DNA from: Chryseobacterium sp. BLS98 | GTDB taxonomy: Bacteria > Bacteroidota > Bacteroidia > Flavobacteriales > Weeksellaceae | DNA length: 64,000 bases | Assembly: GCF_001045445.1 (NCBI RefSeq) | Contig: NZ_LFNF01000003.1 | Location: forward strand, 682,001-746,000 | Reading direction: 5' to 3' | Shown here: positions 52,016-59,727 of the stretch, in pieces | How the letters are laid out: every line of letters begins with the position of its first letter | Position numbering within the stretch: the stretch's first letter is position 1 | Program-made: the position numbers and the translations under genes | The notes under the pieces: generated by a model | What the model was told of the DNA's origin: nothing | Seen by the model: only the letters and a program-made list of their open reading frames with translations | The model's database searches: none

Positions 52016-53815
52016 ATGTCAAAAGAGACAAATTCAGCAGAGGTTTTATTAAACCAAAACGTAGCACCAGAACAATTTGATTGGGATTCATTCGAATCAG
52101 GTCTTGATGCAGATGCGAGAAAAGAAAAAAGCGATTTAGAAGAAATCTACAACGGATCTCTAAGCAGCCTGAACGATAATGACGTTATCATCGGTAAAGT
52201 TGTAAGATTGACTGATAAAGAAGCTATCGTTGACATCGATTTCAAATCTGAAGGTGTTATTTCTCTTAACGAATTCCGTTACAACCCAGGATTGAAAGTT
52301 GGTGATGATGTAGAAGTAATGGTTGACAGAAGAGAAGACAAAACTGGTCAATTACAATTATCTCACAGAAAAGCTAGAACACTTAAAGCTTGGGATAGAG
52401 TAAACGAGCTTCACGAAACTGGAGAAATCGTTAACGGTTTTGTTAAGTCTAGAACTAAAGGAGGTATGATCGTTGACGTACACGGAATCGAAGCATTCTT
52501 ACCAGGTTCTCAGATTGATGTTAAGCCAATCAAAGATTACGATCAGTTCGTAGGTAAAACTATGGAGTTCAAAGTTGTGAAAATCAACCCTGAGTTCAAA
52601 AACGTAGTGGTATCTCACAAAGCATTGATCGAAGCAGATATCGAAGGTCAGAAAAAAGAAATCATCGCTCAGCTTGAAAAAGGTCAGGTTCTTGAAGGAA
52701 CTGTGAAGAACATCACTTCTTACGGTGTATTCATTGACTTAGGAGGTGTAGATGGATTGATCCACATTACAGACCTTTCTTGGTCTAGAGTGAACCACCC
52801 ATCTGAAATCCTTGAGGACGGACAGACTGTGAAAGTGGTTATCCTTGATTTCGATGATGAGAAAACAAGAATCCAGTTAGGTATGAAGCAATTAGAGGCT
52901 CATCCTTGGGATGCTCTTTCTGCTGACATGAAAGTTGGTGACAAAGTAAAAGGAAAAGTAGTAGTTCTTGCTGACTATGGTGCATTCGTAGAAATTGCTC
53001 CAGGTGTAGAAGGATTGATCCACGTTTCTGAAATGTCTTGGTCTACTCACTTAAGATCTGCAGGAGACTTCGTGAAGGTAGGGGATGAAGTAGAAGCTGA
53101 AGTATTAACACTAGACAGAGAAGAAAGAAAAATTTCTCTTGGTATCAAGCAATTGTCTAAAGATCCATGGGAAAATATCGAAGCTAAGTATCCGGTAGGA
53201 TCTCAGCATGTAGGAACGGTAAGAAACTTCACTAACTTTGGTGTATTCGTAGAGTTAGAAGAAGGTATCGACGGATTAATCTACATCTCTGATCTTTCTT
53301 GGACTAAGAAAATCAAGCACCCATCTGAGTTCTGTGCAGTTGGTGATAAATTAGATGTTGTAGTTCTAGAACTTGACATCCAGGCTAGAAGATTATCTCT
53401 AGGTCACAAACAACTTCAGGAAAACCCTTGGGATAAATTCGAAACTAAATATGCTGAAGGTACTATCCACGCTGGTAAAGCTGTAGAAGTTCACGATAAA
53501 GGAGCTTCTGTACAGTTTGAAGACGTTGAAGTAGAAGCTTTCTGCCCTTCAAGATTATTAGAGAAAGAAGATGGATCTAAAATCAAGAAAGGTGAAGAGG
53601 CTAACTTCAAAGTAATTGAATTCAACAAAGAATTCAAGAGAGTAGTAGTATCTCATACTGGTATTTTTAGAGATGAAGAGAAGAAAAACGTAAGAGAATC
53701 TTCTAACAACAGATCTAATAATACATCTTCTTCTTCAAACAACGAAGAAAGATCAACTCTTGGAGATATCGACGCATTAGCAGAATTGAAAAGAAAAATG
53801 GAAGAAGGTAAATAA
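52016..53815 (+). CDS. rpsA: 30S ribosomal protein S1
   Basis: Ribosomal protein S1, 599 residues with six S1-type OB-fold domains of about 70-85 residues each between about 45 and 550. Repeat signatures are DVIIGKVVRLTDKEAIVDI, GEIVNGFVKSRTKGGMIVDV, GQVLEGTVKNITSYGVFIDL, GDKVKGKVVVLADYGAFVEI, GSQHVGTVRNFTNFGVFVEL and GTIHAGKAVEVHDKGASVQF. The tail is rich in S and N (about 565-585). It binds mRNA and helps start translation, and Bacteroidetes lack strong SD pairing, so S1 matters. A long AT-rich 5' leader could mediate autoregulation. Confidence 0.97.
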   Translation: MSKETNSAEVLLNQNVAPEQFDWDSFESGLDADARKEKSDLEEIYNGSLSSLNDNDVIIGKVVRLTDKEAIVDIDFKSEGVISLNEFRYNPGLKVGDDVEVMVDRREDKTGQLQLSHRKARTLKAWDRVNELHETGEIVNGFVKSRTKGGMIVDVHGIEAFLPGSQIDVKPIKDYDQFVGKTMEFKVVKINPEFKNVVVSHKALIEADIEGQKKEIIAQLEKGQVLEGTVKNITSYGVFIDLGGVDGLIHITDLSWSRVNHPSEILEDGQTVKVVILDFDDEKTRIQLGMKQLEAHPWDALSADMKVGDKVKGKVVVLADYGAFVEIAPGVEGLIHVSEMSWSTHLRSAGDFVKVGDEVEAEVLTLDREERKISLGIKQLSKDPWENIEAKYPVGSQHVGTVRNFTNFGVFVELEEGIDGLIYISDLSWTKKIKHPSEFCAVGDKLDVVVLELDIQARRLSLGHKQLQENPWDKFETKYAEGTIHAGKAVEVHDKGASVQFEDVEVEAFCPSRLLEKEDGSKIKKGEEANFKVIEFNKEFKRVVVSHTGIFRDEEKKNVRESSNNRSNNTSSSSNNEERSTLGDIDALAELKRKMEEGK

Positions 53816-53837
53816 TCTTTGAACCATTGATAATATG

Positions 53838-53865
53838 AAGCCGCTCAAATGAGCGGCTTTTTTTA
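53838..53865 (+). terminator. rho-independent terminator of rpsA
   Basis: AAGCCGCTC/GAGCGGCTT (53838-53846, 53851-53859), loop AAAT, T run. Confidence 0.9.
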
Positions 53866-54093
53866 TGACATATTCTCTGAAATTGTCATTTTGCCGTTTA
53901 TGTTTATAAATAATTGACTCAGCTGTCTTTAAGATAATCTTCTATGAAAAAGCCTATTGAAGGCTTATTGCGGAAATGATAAAAATCCTTATAATGAGAG
54001 TTTTTATATTGAAATAATTTATTTTTTAAAATAATAATTAAAAAATCTTATTAATTGTGAATTATTTGTAAATTAGCGACTTTATTAATATAT

Positions 54094-56688
54094 ATGAAAA
54101 AAGTAGCTTTACCCCTTTTATTTGCAGTATCTGCAATATTCCCTTCCATTGTTTTTGGACAAGATAATGAGAGATTAATTAAAGATTATATTTCTCAAAA
54201 TAAGATTAGAGAATATAAGAAGTCTGATCTTGCGAACTTTATCATTGATAATGTTGATGAATCACAGTCGTTAAATGGAAATGTTGTAAAATTCCAACAA
54301 ACATTTAACGGACTTCCTGTGTACAATGCAGGAGGGACAATGCTTGTAAGAGATAATAAAATTATTTATTATACAGATACTTTTTTAAAAGATTATAAAT
54401 CGGCTGCGCCTTCTGCCGCTTCTGTAACTAAAGCTGCTGCTTTAAAGAAAATTGCACAGAATCTGGAGAAATTGCAAATTGAAAATTATCCTGTTCTTGG
54501 TTTTAGCGATGCTGATCCTGCAGATGGGAAATTTGCCAAGCAGAGACTGGTCTATGTAGAAGACGCTGGAAATCTGAAACTGGCTTATGAATTTTCTGTT
54601 CCGGAACCAGCTTCTCCAAATTACTGGAATATTCTTGTTGATGCTTCTAATGGAGAAATCTTACATAAGCAGGATTTAAATTTATCTTGCAATTTCCATA
54701 ATGATGCATATTCTCATGACCATTCTTATGCACATAATGCATTCGTGGGACCTCTTAATAGAACTTCGCAGTCTGCAGTTTCTTTCTTAACGCCTGATAA
54801 TGCTTCGTATAATGTTTTCCCTTTACCTATTGAAGCACCTACTTTCGGATCAAGATCTATCGTGAATAATCCATGGACTCTTCAGGCATCTCCTGAAGGA
54901 TGGCATTATGACGGTACTACAAGATATACTACTACCAGAGGTAATAATGTTTATGCATATGAAGACACAGCAGCAGCAAATATTGCTGGATTATCTCCTG
55001 ATGCTGGATCTTCCAGAAATTTTGATTATCCTTTTAGTATTAATGCAGATCAGTTCAGTAATCAGAATGCATCGATTACCAACTTATTTTATGTAAACAA
55101 TAAAGTACACGATATTTTCTATAAGTTCGGCTTTACTCCGGCTGCCAAAAATTTTCAGAATACAAACTTTGGATTAGGTGGTACAGGAAACGATTATGTA
55201 CAGGCCGAAGCACAGGATGGCGGAGGAACTAATAATGCAAACTTCTCTACGCCGTCAGATGGATCTAAGCCAAGAATGCAAATGTTTATGTGGAGTACAG
55301 TGAATAGAGTATTCTTCTATAATGCACCAAGCTCAGCTATACCACGACAGCCGGCTGCAGGAACTGCCCAATTTGGCAGTCCTTTAAATGCTACGGGTGT
55401 GACTGGGAATGTTCAATTATCGTCCGTATTAGATGGTTGTACTGCTATACCTGCAGGCTCGCTTACCGGAAAAATCGGATTAGTCGAAAGAGGTAACTGT
55501 AATTTTACTGTGAAGGTTAAAAATGCTCAGAATGCAGGAGCTAATGCTGTTATTATTTACAATAATACTCTTAATGGTAATACTATTGGTGGAATGTCCG
55601 GAGATGATACTACCATTACAATTCCTTCCGTTCTAATTACAAATGCCGAAGGAGAATATATTAAGAGTCAGCTGGCCAGCACAACAGTAAATGTAACCTT
55701 AAAAGATGATCCTGCTACTGCTATAACACCAGATGGAAGCTTTGATAATGGCATTGTAATTCATGAATACGGACATGGAATTTCTACCCGTCTTACCGGA
55801 ACCAGTGTTGGGTGTCTTAACTCTTCATCAGATAAAGAGCAGATGGGAGAAGGGTGGTCAGACTTTTTTGCCATAATGTTGACAAACAAGGCAGGAGATA
55901 ATGCCTCTGTTCCAAGAGGTACCGGGACATATGCGGTAGGGCAGCCAATTAGCGGAGGAGGAATCAGACCTGCAAAATATTCTCCTGATTTTACTATCAA
56001 TGATTATACATACACAGATACCAATGGAATGGAATATACAAATTCTAGCGGACAGATTGTTCCGGATGTTCACTCTATTGGGTTTATATGGGCAACCATG
56101 CTTTGGGATCTTCACTGGCAATATGTTGCTAAATACGGATATTCTTCGGATGTAACTGCAAATACTACGAATGGAAGCTCGAAAGTACTTCAATTGGTAA
56201 CAGATGCTTTGAAACTACAGCCATGTTATCCTACTTTTGTTGATGGCCGAGATGCTATTCTTGCAGCAGATCAGGCTACAACACAAGGAGCAGACAGATG
56301 CATGATCTGGCGAACTTTTGCTAAAAGAGGCTTGGGAGTGAATGCAAATGCAGGTTCCAAAACAAATATCAATGATCAGACTGAAGACTTCACTGTTCCT
56401 GCCGATTGTGTATTGGCTACGAATGAAGTAAAAACGGTTAAAAACAAGATTTCGATCTATCCGAATCCTGCTAAAGATGAATTCTTCATCAACTTCCCAA
56501 GCAGTACTATCGGAAAAGTGAGCCTGGAAATCTATGATATGTCCGGAAAACTGGTTTCTTCGGAAGATAAAATTTCACCGGATGCTAAAAAAGCAGTTTC
56601 TACAAGTAACCTGGTAAACGGAACCTATATGGTGAAAGTTAAAGGCCTTGGTATTGATGCTACTTCCAAGGTAATCGTTAAGAAATAA
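54094..56688 (+). CDS. secreted M36 fungalysin-like metallopeptidase with T9SS sorting domain
   Basis: Exported zinc endopeptidase, 864 residues. Signal peptide (to about 22), an FTP/PepSY propeptide (about 45-200; VVKFQQTFNGLPVYNAGGTM), and a catalytic domain (about 230-770). The zinc site is HEYGHGIS with H557, E558 and H561, and the third ligand lies in GEGWSDFFA. A PA domain is inserted (about 440-540; GKIGLVERGNCNFTVKVKNAQNAG). The last 75 residues form a type A T9SS sorting domain (ISIYPNPAKDEFFINF ... GTYMVKVKG ... KVIVKK). Likely secreted to digest extracellular protein. It has its own terminator. Confidence 0.95.
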   Translation: MKKVALPLLFAVSAIFPSIVFGQDNERLIKDYISQNKIREYKKSDLANFIIDNVDESQSLNGNVVKFQQTFNGLPVYNAGGTMLVRDNKIIYYTDTFLKDYKSAAPSAASVTKAAALKKIAQNLEKLQIENYPVLGFSDADPADGKFAKQRLVYVEDAGNLKLAYEFSVPEPASPNYWNILVDASNGEILHKQDLNLSCNFHNDAYSHDHSYAHNAFVGPLNRTSQSAVSFLTPDNASYNVFPLPIEAPTFGSRSIVNNPWTLQASPEGWHYDGTTRYTTTRGNNVYAYEDTAAANIAGLSPDAGSSRNFDYPFSINADQFSNQNASITNLFYVNNKVHDIFYKFGFTPAAKNFQNTNFGLGGTGNDYVQAEAQDGGGTNNANFSTPSDGSKPRMQMFMWSTVNRVFFYNAPSSAIPRQPAAGTAQFGSPLNATGVTGNVQLSSVLDGCTAIPAGSLTGKIGLVERGNCNFTVKVKNAQNAGANAVIIYNNTLNGNTIGGMSGDDTTITIPSVLITNAEGEYIKSQLASTTVNVTLKDDPATAITPDGSFDNGIVIHEYGHGISTRLTGTSVGCLNSSSDKEQMGEGWSDFFAIMLTNKAGDNASVPRGTGTYAVGQPISGGGIRPAKYSPDFTINDYTYTDTNGMEYTNSSGQIVPDVHSIGFIWATMLWDLHWQYVAKYGYSSDVTANTTNGSSKVLQLVTDALKLQPCYPTFVDGRDAILAADQATTQGADRCMIWRTFAKRGLGVNANAGSKTNINDQTEDFTVPADCVLATNEVKTVKNKISIYPNPAKDEFFINFPSSTIGKVSLEIYDMSGKLVSSEDKISPDAKKAVSTSNLVNGTYMVKVKGLGIDATSKVIVKK

Positions 56689-56714
56689 TAATTTACATAA
56701 TCTCTATCAGAGAG

Positions 56715-56745
56715 TCGCCGCAAGCTTTGCTTGCGGCGATTTTAT
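56715..56745 (+). terminator. terminator of the M36 protease gene
   Basis: Perfect 11-base stem TCGCCGCAAGC/GCTTGCGGCGA with loop TTT (56715-56739), then T. Confidence 0.9.
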
Positions 56746-56790
56746 TTATCTATCATATTGACGTCTCCGGTAATTTTAATTATTATGTTG

Positions 56791-56798
56791 TAACTTTG
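56791..56798 (+). promoter_or_regulatory. -7 element for the EamA transporter
   Basis: TAACTTTG matches TAnnTTTG and lies 19 bases before the ATG at 56817, upstream of it. It supports that start over a longer reading frame that begins inside the previous terminator. Confidence 0.6.
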
Positions 56799-56816
56799 CG
56801 GGCTGTTAAAAAAATT

Positions 56817-57797
56817 ATGAAGAAGAAAAATATACTCAAGGGAGTTTTATTCGTAGGGATCGGGGCCAGCATATACGGAATGCTGGCGACATTTGTGAAA
56901 ATGGCTTATCATGACGGTTTTACAACATCAGAAGTCACTACTTCACAGTTTTTACTGGGGCTTGTAGGTCTTTTGATCCTGAATTTCATCCAGACTATAA
57001 CCTCAAAGCAGAAACTTTCGTCGCCAAGCGCCAAAGAAGTAAGAATGCTGTTGCTTGCCGGAACATCTTTAGGTTGCACCAGTCTTTTCTATTATATTGC
57101 CGTTCAGTATATTAATGTTTCTATAGCCATTGTACTGCTGATGCAGTCCGTTTGGTTCAGTGTGGTGGTGGAAAGTATAAAAGAAAAAAAATTACCCAAT
57201 GCGAGAAAAGTAATTTCTGTAATTATTGTGCTTGTAGGAACTATATTAGCTACAAATCTGATTAACATGGATATTGAGCTCGACTGGCACGGCGTTTTTT
57301 GGGGATTAATGGCTGCAGCTTCCTATACAATGACTATGTTTACATCCAATACGCTGGCTACACATCTTCCTGTGTTCAGAAAAAGTATTATTATGCTTTG
57401 CGGGGGAGCGGTCGTAGTTATGGCATTCCTGTTTTTTGCCCAGATCGGACCTTTATATTCAGAGGGATTAAAATCAGTATACCTTAATTTTACAGAGAAT
57501 ACGGAACATATCCATTCATTTAATTACTCAATATTCTGGACATACGGATTTGTGCTGGCCTTATTTGGAACCATCATTCCACCTATTTTGTTTAATATAG
57601 GCTTCCCGAATGCAGGACTTGGATTGGGAAGTATTGTTTCATCTCTGGAACTTCCGGTGTCTGTAACCATGGCTTTTGTTTTATTGGGTGAAAAAGTTTT
57701 ATGGGTGCAGTGGATAGGGATTGCCCTGATTCTTTTTGCCATTGTTTTAATGAATCTGCCATCCAAAAAGGAACTGAAAGTAGTGGAAATTGCTTAA
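56817..57797 (+). CDS. EamA-family (DMT) transporter
   Basis: Drug/metabolite transporter superfamily member, 326 residues from the ATG at 56817, with about ten membrane helices in two EamA halves (about 5-140 and 155-310). First half: LFVGIGASIYGMLATFVKMAYHDGF. Second half: WHGVFWGLMAAASYTMTMFTSN and the conserved LGSIVSSLELPVSVTMAFVLLGE. Probably exports small metabolites such as amino acids; the substrate is unknown. The upstream reading frame up to 56727 overlaps the preceding terminator and is not used. A terminator follows. Confidence 0.9.
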   Translation: MKKKNILKGVLFVGIGASIYGMLATFVKMAYHDGFTTSEVTTSQFLLGLVGLLILNFIQTITSKQKLSSPSAKEVRMLLLAGTSLGCTSLFYYIAVQYINVSIAIVLLMQSVWFSVVVESIKEKKLPNARKVISVIIVLVGTILATNLINMDIELDWHGVFWGLMAAASYTMTMFTSNTLATHLPVFRKSIIMLCGGAVVVMAFLFFAQIGPLYSEGLKSVYLNFTENTEHIHSFNYSIFWTYGFVLALFGTIIPPILFNIGFPNAGLGLGSIVSSLELPVSVTMAFVLLGEKVLWVQWIGIALILFAIVLMNLPSKKELKVVEIA

Positions 57798-57821
57798 ATA
57801 ATTAACTAAACATTATAATGT

Positions 57822-57850
57822 AAAACCGTTTCTTTTGAAGCGGTTTTTTT
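57822..57850 (+). terminator. rho-independent terminator
   Basis: AAAACCGTTTC/GAAGCGGTTTT (one wobble, 57822-57832 and 57837-57847), then T. Confidence 0.85.
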
Positions 57851-57878
57851 AATTTTATTACTTTAAATAAAACGTCAT

Positions 57879-58874
57879 ATGAAATATTTCAGAAAGATAA
57901 CATCAGGTATTATGCTTGTCGCGGCGCCGGCTTTTTTATTTTCACAGATAAAACCTCTGGATGCCATGTTGTCCGAATATAAATATCCTTACGAAGTTCA
58001 TTTTCTCGATCTTAAGTCGCAGGACAATGTACTTAAAATGGCTTATATGGATGTTCAGCCGCAGAAACCCAATGGAAAAACAATCATGCTTCTTCATGGA
58101 AAGAATTTTAACGGGGCCTATTGGGAAAAGACGGCAAAAGACCTCTCGGATAAAGGATTCAGAGTAATTATTCCTGATCAGATCGGCTTTGGAAAGTCTT
58201 CAAAACCTAAAAGCTATCAGTTTTCTTTTTCCCAGCTTGCTGAAAACACAAAAGCGATACTGGATAAGCTGGGGATTGATAAAACAATAGTCTTGGGACA
58301 TTCAATGGGAGGAATGGTCGCTGCAAGATTTACCCTTCTTTATCCTGAAAAGGTTCAGAAGTTGATTCTAGAGAATCCGATTGGTCTGGAAGATTATAAA
58401 ACATTTGCTGCCTATCAGACTATTGACCAGGCGTATCAGTCCGAGTTGAAAAATACTGCTGAAACCTATAAAGCCTATCAGCTAAAATTCTACTATGATA
58501 ACAAATGGAAAGAAGAATACCAGCCGTGGCTGGATCTTATTGCAGGATGGACCCTACATAAAGATTATCCGCAGGTGGCCTGGGATGCGGCTTTGACTTC
58601 AGATATGATCTACAATCAGCCTGTCTGCTATGAATTTAGAAATATCAGAACGCCCACACTTCTGATTATCGGAACAAGGGACAGAACGGCAATAGGAAAG
58701 GACAGAGCACCTAAAGATATGCAGCCTAAAATGGGACAATATCAGGAATTAGGAAAAAAGACTCAGCAGGAGATTCCCGGTTCAAAGCTGGTGGAACTTG
58801 AAAATGTAGGGCATCTTCCGCATATAGAAGTGTATCCGAAGTTTTTTAATGCGTTATATGATTTTATTAAATAG
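57879..58874 (+). CDS. secreted alpha/beta hydrolase
   Basis: 331 residues with a signal peptide (to about 22; ending FLFSQ). The alpha/beta hydrolase core shows the oxyanion region LLHGKNFNGAYW (about 71-82), the nucleophile elbow GHSMGG with S142, an acid candidate in GTRDRTAIG (about 267-275), and the catalytic histidine in NVGHLPHIEVYP (about 309-320). Substrate unknown; periplasmic esterase or epoxide-hydrolase-like activities are possible. Stands alone between two terminators. Confidence 0.88.
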   Translation: MKYFRKITSGIMLVAAPAFLFSQIKPLDAMLSEYKYPYEVHFLDLKSQDNVLKMAYMDVQPQKPNGKTIMLLHGKNFNGAYWEKTAKDLSDKGFRVIIPDQIGFGKSSKPKSYQFSFSQLAENTKAILDKLGIDKTIVLGHSMGGMVAARFTLLYPEKVQKLILENPIGLEDYKTFAAYQTIDQAYQSELKNTAETYKAYQLKFYYDNKWKEEYQPWLDLIAGWTLHKDYPQVAWDAALTSDMIYNQPVCYEFRNIRTPTLLIIGTRDRTAIGKDRAPKDMQPKMGQYQELGKKTQQEIPGSKLVELENVGHLPHIEVYPKFFNALYDFIK

Positions 58875-59023
58875 GCTTGGATGACTTAAACGTAAGATGG
58901 TCCGCCTCCTTAATCGAATCAATGTTAATTGATTCCTCCTTAGCTTCCTTAAATATGCTTTGCTGTAACTAAACTTTGCGTCAAAAACTCACAACAGCTT
59001 ATTACTTTAAGGTTTTATAAAAT

Positions 59024-59060
59024 AAAAAGAGACTATCTGCTTCAGATAGTCTCTTTTTGT
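59024..59060. terminator. rho-independent terminator of rplS
   Basis: 16-base perfect stem (59024-59039 with 59043-59058), loop CTT, T run on either strand depending on direction; serves rplS on the minus strand. Confidence 0.9.
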
Positions 59061-59077
59061 ATGTATTGTTGTCTGAA

Positions 59078-59434
59078 TTACTTTTTCTTGTAAGCAGCAT
59101 CTTTGATTCTAGCTTTTTTACCTCTAAGGTCTCTGAAGTAATAAATTCTAGATCTTCTAACTCTACCTCTTCTGTCAACTTCAATTTTCTGAAGTGCAGG
59201 CATGTTGATCGGGAATACTCTTTCCACACCTACATCACCACTCATTTTTCTGATGGTAAATGTTTTTGTAGCTCCTGTACCTCTTAATTGGATAACGGTA
59301 CCTTTGAAGAACTGAGTTCTTGTCTTCTGTCCTTCTTTAATTTCGTAATACACAGTAATTGTGTCTCCTGCTTTGAATTCAGGGAAATCTTTTTTAGTAA
59401 TGTACTGATCTTGTACGTACTTTAATAAATCCAT
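59078..59434 (-). CDS. rplS: 50S ribosomal protein L19
   Basis: 118 residues, the usual size. L19 sits at the 30S-50S interface. Motifs: DFPEFKAGDTITVYYEIKEG (about 18-37), RTQFFKGTVIQLRG (about 40-53), FTIRKMSGDVGVERVFP (about 60-76), and RRGRVRRSRIYYFRDLRGKKARIKD near the C terminus. A single-gene unit; promoter upstream at 59505-59537 on the minus strand. Confidence 0.97.
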   Translation of the reverse strand: MDLLKYVQDQYITKKDFPEFKAGDTITVYYEIKEGQKTRTQFFKGTVIQLRGTGATKTFTIRKMSGDVGVERVFPINMPALQKIEVDRRGRVRRSRIYYFRDLRGKKARIKDAAYKKK

Positions 59435-59504
59435 TTTTTAATAAAATAAAATGTTAAAGCTAAGCAACTTACACGTTCTTCGTCAGAGGTTGAATAACAG
59501 GCTG

Positions 59505-59537
59505 CAAATATACAAAATAGTTTTTGGTTCCACCAAA
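59505..59537 (-). promoter_or_regulatory. rplS promoter
   Basis: Minus-strand TATATTTG (59505-59512) with TTTG 21 bases further upstream (59534-59537). The transcript leader would be about 65 bases to the ATG at 59434. Confidence 0.75.
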
Positions 59538-59636
59538 TAATTAATGTGCTAAAAACTATAATTTTTTCATTCCGAATCAGTCATAAACTTAACAGTTCTT
59601 TCAAATTCCCATCAGGCACAGTTTATATAGGATCTA

Positions 59637-59644
59637 TACTTTTG
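59637..59644 (+). promoter_or_regulatory. -7 element for the phosphatase gene
   Basis: TACTTTTG fits TAnnTTTG, 84 bases before the ATG at 59728. No clear -33 element. Confidence 0.45.
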
Positions 59645-59727
59645 CCCGAAATTGAAAAGATCAGTAATTATTTTCATAATTATCTGATTTACAAATCGAA
59701 ATAAAACTATATCAAAAGTAAACTATT

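Noticed and set aside
56727..56816. N-terminal extension of the EamA transporter
   Set aside because: Starts with TTG inside the preceding terminator and covers the -7 box at 56791; the ATG at 56817 is better.
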